A DNA stretch of 16,877 nucleotides, taken from contig CALMRM010000210.1 in NCBI GenBank assembly GCA_937871605.1, forward strand, positions 1-16,877, given 5' to 3'. The notes under the pieces are model-generated. The model did not search any database. It saw only the letters and a program-made list of their open reading frames with translations, and was not told the origin of the DNA. The position numbers were made by a program, and so were the translations under genes. Below, one piece after another: positions 7,561 through 14,615 of the stretch (position 1 is its first letter; each line of letters begins with the position of its first letter). Source of the DNA: an uncultured Terriglobus sp. (lineage in GTDB: Bacteria; Acidobacteriota; Terriglobia; Terriglobales; Acidobacteriaceae).

Positions 7561-9249
7561 ATGGGTGCTGTGAAGCTCGCGGCCTTTCAGCTCAATCCCA
7601 TCGTGGGAGATTTCGGGGGCAACACAGCAGCCATCCTTGCCGCTGCACGCAGGGCGGGCACGCACGGTGCAGACCTCGCCATTTTCCCGGAGCTGGCCAT
7701 CCCCGGCTATCCGCCGCAGGACCTGATCGAGGACGAGAACTTCCTTGGGAGCGCGAAGGCAGCGCTGGAGCGCGTTGCAGAGGCCACTGCCGAAGCCGGC
7801 ATGCCTGCCATCCTGTGTGGAACGGTGTTGCCCTCGGACACGCGCCCCGGCAAGCGCGCCCGCAACGTGGCCGCGCTGTGCTCCGAGGGCGCAGTGCAGT
7901 TTATGCAGACCAAGATGCTGCTGCCGTTCTACGACGTGTTCGACGAGCAGCGTTACTTCGAGCCTGCCGCATCGCAGTCGCTGGTCGCTTTCCAGGATGA
8001 GGTGCTTGCCATCACCATCTGCGAAGATGCCTGGAACGACAAGGGCTACTGGCCCGACCGCAACTACAGCAACGACCCGGTGGAACGCCTGATGGCGCAG
8101 CGGCTCCATGGCCGCGCGCCCACGCTGCTGCTCAACCTATCCGCGTCGCCCTATTGGGAGGGCAAGCAGGCCGTGCGCCGCGGCATGGTGGGCGCGCTGG
8201 CCCAACGCTACGGCGTGCCCGCGCTGATGGCCGCGCAGGTGGGCGGCAACGACAGCCTCATCTTCGACGGTGCCTCCTTTGCCGTAAACGCCGCGGGTGA
8301 ACCCATTGCCACGGCCGCCAGCTTTCGCGAAGATTTCTTCGTGTTGGACACAGCCGCGCTTGCGCCAGCACCGGCCGTCCTACCCACGCAGGACGGCGTG
8401 GAAGCAGCGTGGCACGCCCTGGTGCTGGGCGTGCGCGACTACGTGCGCAAGTGCGGCTTCAAAGACGCGCTCATCGGCCTGAGTGGCGGCATCGATTCTG
8501 CCGTGGTCGCCGCGATCGCCGTGGAGGCGCTGGGCGCGGGGCGCGTGCGCGGCATCGGCATGCCCAGCGAGTACTCCTCCACGGGCTCCATCGACGACGC
8601 GCGCGATCTGGCGGAGCGGCTCGGCATCCGCTTCGACCTGCTTGCGATTCATGACAGTGTCAGCGCACAGTTGGGCACACTGGCACCGCTGTTTGCCGGC
8701 ACCGCGTTCGGCCTTGCCGAGGAGAACCTGCAGTCACGCACGCGGGGCGCGCTCCTGATGGCCATCTCCAACAAATTCGGCGCGCTGGTCCTGACCACCG
8801 GCAACAAGAGCGAGATGGCTACCGGCTACTGCACGCTGTATGGCGACATGGTGGGCGCGCTCGCCGTCATTGGCGACGTGTGGAAGACGCGCGTGTACGA
8901 GCTGGCGCGCTTCGCCAATCGCGAGCGCGAGGTCATCCCGCAGAACACCATCACCAAGCCGCCCAGCGCCGAGCTGCGGCCCGGGCAGATGGACACCGAC
9001 AGCCTGCCGCCGTACGAGATCCTCGACCCTATCCTGCAGGCCTATGTCGAGCACTACCGGTCCGAGGAGCAGATTGCGGAAGAGCTTGCCCTGCCGGTGG
9101 AACGTGTGGAGCAGGTGCTGAAGCTGGTGGAGCGCAGCGAGTACAAGCGCCAGCAGGCCGCGCCCGTGCTCAAGGTCACAGCAAAAAGCTTCGGCACTGG
9201 CCGCCGCTTTCCGCTGGCCGCACGCGTGCGTCAGCGTCACCTGGCCTAG
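7561..9249 (+). CDS. nadE: Glutamine-dependent NAD+ synthetase
   Basis: This cytoplasmic enzyme makes NAD+ from nicotinate adenine dinucleotide, ATP and glutamine, the last step of NAD synthesis. The N-terminal nitrilase-type glutaminase has the full triad: Glu44 in FPELAIPGYPP, Lys118 in MQTKMLLPFYDVFDE and Cys154 in AITICEDAWND. The C-terminal synthetase domain has the ATP-binding P-loop SGGIDS (from Ser308), then MPSEYSS and LTTGNKSEMATGYCTLYGD. The 562-residue length is normal for the two-domain form, which takes nitrogen from glutamine rather than free ammonia. GTG at 7570, just before KLAAFQLNP, is an alternative start. The 21-nt gap after the sugar phosphotransferase suggests co-transcription. 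Confidence 0.96.
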   Translation: MGAVKLAAFQLNPIVGDFGGNTAAILAAARRAGTHGADLAIFPELAIPGYPPQDLIEDENFLGSAKAALERVAEATAEAGMPAILCGTVLPSDTRPGKRARNVAALCSEGAVQFMQTKMLLPFYDVFDEQRYFEPAASQSLVAFQDEVLAITICEDAWNDKGYWPDRNYSNDPVERLMAQRLHGRAPTLLLNLSASPYWEGKQAVRRGMVGALAQRYGVPALMAAQVGGNDSLIFDGASFAVNAAGEPIATAASFREDFFVLDTAALAPAPAVLPTQDGVEAAWHALVLGVRDYVRKCGFKDALIGLSGGIDSAVVAAIAVEALGAGRVRGIGMPSEYSSTGSIDDARDLAERLGIRFDLLAIHDSVSAQLGTLAPLFAGTAFGLAEENLQSRTRGALLMAISNKFGALVLTTGNKSEMATGYCTLYGDMVGALAVIGDVWKTRVYELARFANREREVIPQNTITKPPSAELRPGQMDTDSLPPYEILDPILQAYVEHYRSEEQIAEELALPVERVEQVLKLVERSEYKRQQAAPVLKVTAKSFGTGRRFPLAARVRQRHLA

Positions 9250-9289
9250 CGCAACTAAGTTCTCCGTTGTCGCCCCGCAGCTTCCCTGG

Positions 9290-9475
9290 TTTGTCATCCC
9301 GCAGCGAAGCGGAGGGATCTGCATGTGTGTTCATCCATGCACGATAGCTGTGTGCGCCACCGAGGCTGACGTGTTAGCGCGTTGCGCGCACGGCCATGCT
9401 GGTTTGCCATGCGCCGGCGGACACGGGCGCACCAGCAGACAAGCAGATCCCTCCGCTACGCTACGGGATGACAAA
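9290..9475. repeat. Pair of inverted 33-nt extragenic repeats
   Basis: The left copy (9290-9322) begins TTTGTCATCCCG and ends GGAGGGATCTGC. The right copy (9443-9475) is its reverse complement with two differences (CAGCGAAGC against TAGCGTAGC). 120 nt without a recognisable gene separate them. The same core occurs at 1484. The arrangement is that of a BIME-like repeat pair in the gap between nadE and the DsbA-like gene, and could form a long cruciform or RNA stem. No transposase or target-site duplication was noticed. Confidence 0.8.
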
Positions 9476-9517
9476 CGTTAAGACCGGCGTAGTACCGAGT
9501 GCGAGAATAAAGGCACC

Positions 9518-10465
9518 ATGATGCGACCGGCACTCGTCTTCGCGGCAGCCCTGCTGCTGCTCCCACCCTCTCAGGCAACAGCGCAGCAGGCGACGACGGC
9601 AGCCGCGCCGCAGGCCGTACCAGTGGACCCGTTTCCGCCCGCGAACCTGAAGTTCTTTGACGCGGCATCTCCCTCCACCGCGGACGTGAACGCATTTCTC
9701 AACGTCATCTGGGGGTGGGACGCGAACCGCTCGTGGCGTGTGGAAGCTATCCAGAAGACGCAGGCGCCAGGCGTCAGCAAGGTCACGGTCTTCGTCGCGG
9801 ACAAGAGGGAGGGCAACAAGGTCGACCCGGTTCGTTTTTTCGTAACGCCCGATGGCAAGTTCGCCATCGCCGACACGGTCTTCGCCTTCGGCCCGCACCC
9901 CTTTGACGCGACGGCAAAATTGCTAGCAGAACAGGCCAAGGGACCGGCGGAGGGCAGCGCTTCCAAGCAATTGCTGCTGGTGGAGTTCTCTGACCTGCAG
10001 TGCCCGCACTGCAAAGAGGCCGCGCCCGTCATGGAAGACCTGAAGCGCGACTTCCCAGACGCACACATCGTCTACCAAAATTTTCCCCTCACCGAGATCC
10101 ACCCGTTTGCCTTCAAGGCCGCAGCCTACGGCGACTGTGTTGCTGCGGCAAAGGGCGACGCTGACTTTCTTACCTACATGCACGACGTCTTCGATCATCA
10201 GGAGTCGCTGACGCAAGAGCTCGTGCAGCAGACGCTGGACAACGCTGCGAGCAAGGCGGGTGCTTCGCCTGCGTCGGTAGCCACCTGCGCCAGCAGCCCG
10301 GCAACAAAGGCCAAGATTGACACGGAGCTCAAGCTGGGTGAACAGGTAGGCGTGGACCAGACGCCCATGCTCGCGGTAAATGGCCACTTGATGCCCCTCG
10401 GCGGCGTACCGTACGAGACGCTGAAGCAGATCGTGGCCTGGGACGCGAAGGGGACAGCGAAGTAA
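9518..10465 (+). CDS. Exported DsbA-like thiol-disulfide oxidoreductase (thioredoxin fold)
   Basis: A 315-residue protein with a signal peptide (residues 1 to about 22, MMRPALVFAAALLLLPPSQATA) and hence periplasmic. Residues about 30-140 form an unnamed N-terminal domain (ADVNAFLNVIWGWD, VTPDGKFAIADTVFAFG). The thioredoxin-like domain starts near 148 with LLLVEFSDLQCPHCKEAAP, active site Cys162-Pro-His-Cys165. The cis-proline is Pro283 in VDQTPMLAVNG. CPHC is the DsbA-type motif and suggests an oxidising role. The N-terminal domain resembles in size the extra domain of DsbC/DsbG or BdbD-like proteins, so isomerase activity is possible. AAAGG lies 5 nt before the ATG. It follows a repeat-containing gap and has no clear operon partner. 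Confidence 0.85.
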   Translation: MMRPALVFAAALLLLPPSQATAQQATTAAAPQAVPVDPFPPANLKFFDAASPSTADVNAFLNVIWGWDANRSWRVEAIQKTQAPGVSKVTVFVADKREGNKVDPVRFFVTPDGKFAIADTVFAFGPHPFDATAKLLAEQAKGPAEGSASKQLLLVEFSDLQCPHCKEAAPVMEDLKRDFPDAHIVYQNFPLTEIHPFAFKAAAYGDCVAAAKGDADFLTYMHDVFDHQESLTQELVQQTLDNAASKAGASPASVATCASSPATKAKIDTELKLGEQVGVDQTPMLAVNGHLMPLGGVPYETLKQIVAWDAKGTAK

Positions 10466-10620
10466 CCGTTACGTTCGAACCATCGTGCGGTCTCTTGTTT
10501 GTCATCCTTCCGCTGCACTTCGTCCAACACTGCTGCATCCCACGAAAACATGGGCCCACTGCGTTCACCGTGATGGAGTGCAGGCTAGGCGCGGGCGCGA
10601 CGCTGTGCATCCCATGCTGA

Positions 10621-11835
10621 GTGAAAGCCCGCACCAGCACCGCTCGTATCGTCGCCGCTAAACCCGTTCGCGCCCGACTCGCAAAGCCTGCGGCAGAGCC
10701 GTTGCCTGATCCCGTGCACGATCCGGCAGCCGCGGCACGCGCGGCAGGCCTGCGCTACACGCACGACCGGCAGCCCGGCATCCGGCGCGAAAAGCGCGGC
10801 GAGACGGTGCGCTATGTTGCCGCCGACGGCAAGCCAATACGCGACGCGGAGACGCTCGGCCGCATCAAGTCGCTGGTCATTCCGCCGGCGTGGAGCGATG
10901 TTTGGATCACGCCGCACAGGCAGGGCCACTTGCAGTGCACAGGCCGGGATGCACGCGGGCGCAAACAGAGCCGCTACCACCCGCACTGGCGCGAGGTGCG
11001 CGACGAGACCAAGTACGAGCGCATGGCCCACTTTGCCAGCGCCCTGCCAAAGATTCGCGAGCGCGTGGCGCACGATTTGCAGATGCACGGCTTACCCCGG
11101 CAAAAGGTGCTGGCCACGCTGATCCGGTTGATGGAAGAGACCCACATTCGCGTGGGAAATGAGGAGTACGCCCGCGAAAACAAGAGCTACGGCCTGACCA
11201 CGATGCGGAACAAGCACGTAGATATTCATGGCGAAACGATCACGTTCGACTTCCAAGGCAAGAGCCGCGTACACCACACCATCGACCTGCAGGACCGGCG
11301 GCTGGCCAGGATTCTGAAACAGATTTCAGACCTGCCCGGGCAGGAACTCTTTCAGTTCGTGGATCATGAAGGCCACAGGCACCACATCGACTCACACGAT
11401 GTGAACGAATACCTGCGGGAGATCACGGGCGAACACTTCACTGCGAAGGACTTTCGCACCTGGGCAGGCTCCGTGCTGTGCTGCGATTTGCTGGCCGCGT
11501 TTGAACCCGCGGGCACGCTCAAGGAGGCCAAGAAGAATGTGGTGCAGGCCATCGCACGGGTAGCCGCGCAGCTGGGCAATACGCCCTCGGTATGCCGCAA
11601 GTGCTACGTGCACCCGGCGGTGCTGGAAACGTACATGGGCAGCATCTCCAAGCAGACGGCCAAGGAAGAACTGGAGGCCGAGATCGCGCAGGAGAAAGAA
11701 ACCATTGCGCACGAGCGATCCAAGGTGGAGGAGCACAGGACCAAGGCACAGGAGCATGCCGTCGCCCTGCACCGGGAGGAGCAGGCGCTGATGAATCTCT
11801 TGCAGCAAAAATCGCTGTTGGAAAATGCCGCTTAA
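10621..11835 (+). CDS. DNA topoisomerase IB (poxvirus/Deinococcus type)
   Basis: A 404-residue type IB topoisomerase, which relaxes supercoils through a 3'-phosphotyrosyl intermediate. All five active-site positions are visible: Arg177 (HIRVGNEEY), Lys214 (FQGKSRVHH), Arg279 (DFRTWAGS), Asn320 and Tyr329 (CRKCYVHP). Their spacings (37, 65, 41, 9) equal those I recall for the Deinococcus radiodurans enzyme, which also has Asn where poxviruses have His. Residues about 345-400 form a charged, Glu/Lys/Gln-rich probable coiled coil beyond the usual catalytic core, and the first 30 residues are Ala/Arg-rich. An in-frame TGA directly precedes the GTG, so 10621 is the earliest start; no ribosome site is clear. 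The neighbours are unrelated. Confidence 0.95.
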   Translation: MKARTSTARIVAAKPVRARLAKPAAEPLPDPVHDPAAAARAAGLRYTHDRQPGIRREKRGETVRYVAADGKPIRDAETLGRIKSLVIPPAWSDVWITPHRQGHLQCTGRDARGRKQSRYHPHWREVRDETKYERMAHFASALPKIRERVAHDLQMHGLPRQKVLATLIRLMEETHIRVGNEEYARENKSYGLTTMRNKHVDIHGETITFDFQGKSRVHHTIDLQDRRLARILKQISDLPGQELFQFVDHEGHRHHIDSHDVNEYLREITGEHFTAKDFRTWAGSVLCCDLLAAFEPAGTLKEAKKNVVQAIARVAAQLGNTPSVCRKCYVHPAVLETYMGSISKQTAKEELEAEIAQEKETIAHERSKVEEHRTKAQEHAVALHREEQALMNLLQQKSLLENAA

Positions 11836-12062
11836 GCCGGTTTTCACGTAAAGGCTACCGCGAGCGTGTAAAAGCGGTGCTGCAACGCCACCAAACGACG
11901 TCTTGAGCATGCAAAAGCACACTGTGACCGCATAACTTCGCCACAAATTGTCGCTTAAACAGAGCGCTTCGCACGCTCAAACGCTTCGTTTTGTAGCTTC
12001 AACTACCGCTTTCTGCAGCCAACACTACGTCAGACAACAAGGCAGCAGAATCAGGGCGAACA

Positions 12063-13205
12063 TCAGAGCGACATCCAAGCGGAGTTGCTCTTGGAGGAAC
12101 GAAGCACAGCGTCGATAAAGCGCAGTCCCTTGACGCCATCGTGCACGCCGGGCAGGGCATCGGTTTGCGTATTCGGTTCACGACCTTCCAGCCGTGCAGT
12201 GATCTTCTCCGCCATGTCTTTGTACAACTGCGCAAACGCTTCCAGGTAGCCCTCAGGATGACCGGACGGGATGCGCGCGGCATACGCCGCCGCCTTGCCC
12301 GCGCCAGGTCCACCGCGCGTCAGGCGACGCGTCGGCTCGCCGAGTGGTGAGAAGTACAGGTAGTTGGGCGACTCCTGCTCCCAGGAGAGGCCTGCCGTTT
12401 CGCCATAGATGCGCAGCCGCAGGTAGTTCTCGTTGCCCACCGCCACCTGCGAGGTCCACAGGCTGGCCTTGGCACCACCCTCGAAGCGCAGCATGGCTTG
12501 CACGTTGTCGTCGACACGGCGGCCCGGCACAAAGGTCGAAAGCTCCGCGGCGATCTCCGTGGGCCGCAGGCCGCTGGTGTAGCAGGCCAACTGAAAGGCG
12601 TGCGTGGCGATGTCGCCCAGGCAGCCGCCAGGGCCACTGATGGCGGGGTCGGTGCGCCATTCCGCCTGCTTGTTGTCCACCGGCGCGGTCAGCCAGTCCT
12701 GCGCGTACTCCACCTGAATCATGCGGATCTTGCCCAGCTCACCCGCCGCGCACATCTCGCGCATCTGCCGGACCATGGGGTAGCCCGTGTAGGTGTGCGT
12801 CAGCGCGAACAGGAGGCCGGTGCGCTCCACCTCGCGCTGGAGGTCTTCCGCGTCGGCCAGCGTGGTGGTCATGGGCTTGTCGCAGATCACGTGGATGCCT
12901 GCGTTCAGGAATGCTCTTGCGATGGCGTGGTGGGTTGAGTTTGGCGTCACGATAGCAACCACGTCGATGCCGTCCTCGCGCTCCGACTCGGCATCCGCCA
13001 TCTCCTGAAAACTGCTGTACGGCCGCGCGATGTGCAGATCTGCCGCAGCTGTGCGGGTCTTTTCCGGGTTGGAGGAGAGCGATGCCGCAACCAGCTCATA
13101 CCGGTCGTCAATGCGCGAGGCGATGCGGTGCACCGCGCCAATGAAGGCTCCCGGACCGCCGCCTACCATGCCCAAACGAAGTCTTCTATCAAGGGTGCTG
13201 CTCAT
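12063..13205 (-). CDS. Gfo/Idh/MocA-family NAD(P)-dependent oxidoreductase
   Basis: A 380-residue cytoplasmic dehydrogenase acting on a sugar or inositol derivative. The N-terminal Rossmann fold carries GGGPGAFIG at 15-23. The family's EKP motif appears as CDKP (Asp109-Lys110-Pro111), where Lys110 is the expected catalytic lysine. The C-terminal domain has GPGGCLGDIATHAFQL, with Asp198 and His202 as likely catalytic residues. Its ATG overlaps the stop of the upstream isomerase gene (ATGA at 13205-13202 on the minus strand), so the two are probably translationally coupled and act in one pathway. This pairing is typical of inositol and 3-keto-sugar catabolism. The exact substrate cannot be told from sequence. 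Confidence 0.92.
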   Translation of the reverse strand: MSSTLDRRLRLGMVGGGPGAFIGAVHRIASRIDDRYELVAASLSSNPEKTRTAAADLHIARPYSSFQEMADAESEREDGIDVVAIVTPNSTHHAIARAFLNAGIHVICDKPMTTTLADAEDLQREVERTGLLFALTHTYTGYPMVRQMREMCAAGELGKIRMIQVEYAQDWLTAPVDNKQAEWRTDPAISGPGGCLGDIATHAFQLACYTSGLRPTEIAAELSTFVPGRRVDDNVQAMLRFEGGAKASLWTSQVAVGNENYLRLRIYGETAGLSWEQESPNYLYFSPLGEPTRRLTRGGPGAGKAAAYAARIPSGHPEGYLEAFAQLYKDMAEKITARLEGREPNTQTDALPGVHDGVKGLRFIDAVLRSSKSNSAWMSL

Positions 13206-14269
13206 GCGTTCTCCCGGCTGATGCCCAACAGTGTGTCGATTGCAGTCTGGTCCGTGCTGGCACCGGCGAAGTCGTCAAAGGACCGATCTACGGCCTGGAT
13301 GATGTGCTTCTGGATAAACGGCGCACCCTCGCGCGCGCCCTGGGCAGAGTCCTTGATGCAGCACTCCCACTCCAGCACAGCCCAGCCGTCATGGCCGTAC
13401 TGCGTCAGCTTTGAGAAGATAGCGCCAAAATCAACCTGTCCGTCTCCCAGCGAACGGAAGCGACCCGCGCGGTTGACCCACGACTGGAAGCCACCGTAGA
13501 CACCCTGCCGCCCGGTCGGGTTGAACTCCGCGTCCTTGACGTGGAACATCTTGATGCGGTCGTGGTACAGGTCGATGTACTCGAGGTAGTTCAACTGCTG
13601 CAGCACGAAGTGGCTGGGATCGAAGAGCAGGTTGCAGCGCGGGTGACCGTCGAGCAGGTCGAGGAACATCTCGAAGGAAGCGCCGTCGTGGATGTCCTCA
13701 CCAGGGTGGACTTCAAAGCAGGCATTTACATCGTTCTCGTCAAAGACGTCAAGAATCGGCTTCCAGCGATCGGCGAGCTCCTGAAAGGCCGTCTCCACTA
13801 ATCCCGCAGGGCGCTGCGGCCACGGATACAGGTACGGCCATGCCAGCGCGCCCGAGAAGGTCGCATGCTGCTGCAGGCCCAGGTTGCGCGAAGCCCGGGC
13901 GGCAAAGTGCAACTGCTCCGTGGCCCAGGCCTGCCGCGCTTTCGGGTTGCCATGCACCTCTGCCGGGGCAAAGCTGTCGAACAGGGAATCGTAGGCCGGA
14001 TGCACCGCAACCAGCTGGCCCTGCAGATGCGTGGAAAGCTCTGTCAGTGCCACACCTGCGTCGTCCAGCGTGCCACGCAGATCGTCGCAGTACGCCTGGC
14101 TTTCCGCCGCTTGCCGCAGGTCGATAAAGCGCTTATCCCACGAGGGAATCTGCACACCCTTGTAACCCAGGTTCGCAGCCCAGCGGGCAATGTCGCCCAG
14201 GGTATTGAAGGGTGCGGCATCGCCCGCAAACTGGGCCAGGAAAATGCCTGGTCCCTGCATGGTCTTCAT
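13202..14269 (-). CDS. Sugar phosphate isomerase/epimerase (TIM barrel, AP-endonuclease-2 family)
   Basis: A 355-residue TIM-barrel enzyme of the xylose-isomerase-like family. The four expected metal ligands are Glu186 (CFEVHPGED), Asp217 (LLFDPSHF), His243 (MFHVKDAEF) and Glu300 (AVLEWEC). The frame stays open to 14644, but that extension lacks family similarity and reads through intergenic repeat-like DNA. ATG 14269 (MKTMQGPG) is chosen, with GGAGAGG ending 10 nt upstream; ATG 14260 is the alternative. It is the first gene of a pair whose second gene, a Gfo/Idh/MocA oxidoreductase, overlaps it by 4 nt. An inosose or keto-sugar isomerase or dehydratase role would fit the context but is inference. 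Confidence 0.9.
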   Translation of the reverse strand: MKTMQGPGIFLAQFAGDAAPFNTLGDIARWAANLGYKGVQIPSWDKRFIDLRQAAESQAYCDDLRGTLDDAGVALTELSTHLQGQLVAVHPAYDSLFDSFAPAEVHGNPKARQAWATEQLHFAARASRNLGLQQHATFSGALAWPYLYPWPQRPAGLVETAFQELADRWKPILDVFDENDVNACFEVHPGEDIHDGASFEMFLDLLDGHPRCNLLFDPSHFVLQQLNYLEYIDLYHDRIKMFHVKDAEFNPTGRQGVYGGFQSWVNRAGRFRSLGDGQVDFGAIFSKLTQYGHDGWAVLEWECCIKDSAQGAREGAPFIQKHIIQAVDRSFDDFAGASTDQTAIDTLLGISRENA

Positions 14270-14387
14270 CTCTTGAACACCTCTCCTCGTGCAGAAGGCT
14301 CGTGCGTGGTCCCGTGTCATTCTAGCGGGCGGCTGTGCTGCCTGTCCTGCGCGACGGCCTGGGTCACTGCGCGCTCGCCTGCGCAAC

Positions 14388-14408
14388 AGTTCTCGATCGC
14401 TGAGAACT
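14388..14408. promoter_or_regulatory. Perfect 7+7 dyad, candidate operator
   Basis: AGTTCTC (14388-14394) and GAGAACT (14402-14408) are exact inverted repeats around GATCGCT. The site lies about 120 nt upstream of the isomerase start and 60 nt upstream of the protease -35 box. A regulator of the sugar-catabolic pair could bind here. A chance dyad or repeat fragment is possible too. Confidence 0.35.
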
Positions 14409-14467
14409 AAAGTCATCCCCAGTGGCTTAGCAGAGAAACCGGCACTCGGCTGCAAGGTAACTTTTGG

Positions 14468-14496
14468 TTGACAACCCCCGGGCGCTCGCGCACACT
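14468..14496 (+). promoter_or_regulatory. Candidate sigma-70-type promoter for the subtilase-like gene
   Basis: An exact TTGACA at 14468-14473 is followed after 17 nt by CACACT at 14491-14496, a poor -10 match (3 of 6). It would give a leader of about 110 nt before the protease ATG at 14616. Confidence 0.35.
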
Positions 14497-14615
14497 GAGG
14501 GAACTCTTTCATCAAGACCAGCCGGGAACGAACGCTTCCGCCTGTTGTGCATACCAGTGTCATTCCGCAGGGAAGATGCCTGCAACAGAGACTCACGAGT
14601 TCTACGAGGAGATGT

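Larger units (their letters stand above)
14270..14615. other. Intergenic region between divergent isomerase and protease genes
   Basis: These 346 bases hold no convincing gene. They contain a 7-bp dyad at 14388-14408, a TTGACA box at 14468, and fragments that vaguely recall the GTCATCCC repeat (GTCATCCC at 14412-14419 and GTCATTCC at 14560-14567), too degenerate to call. The long frames across it lack family features, codon constraint and an export signal. Confidence 0.5.

Noticed and set aside
7261..8109. 282-codon minus-strand open frame across the transferase-nadE junction
   Set aside because: It overlaps two firm genes, is rich in His/Gln/Arg, and has no recognisable domain.
11836..12062. 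Search for a bidirectional terminator between convergent topoisomerase and oxidoreductase genes
   Set aside because: Only weak short stems (for example AAACG-CTT-CGTTT near 11977) without a convincing T-tract.
14547..14615. Earlier in-frame ATG for the subtilase-like gene
   Set aside because: It would put 23 polar residues before the signal peptide, and GAGGAG sits next to the later ATG.
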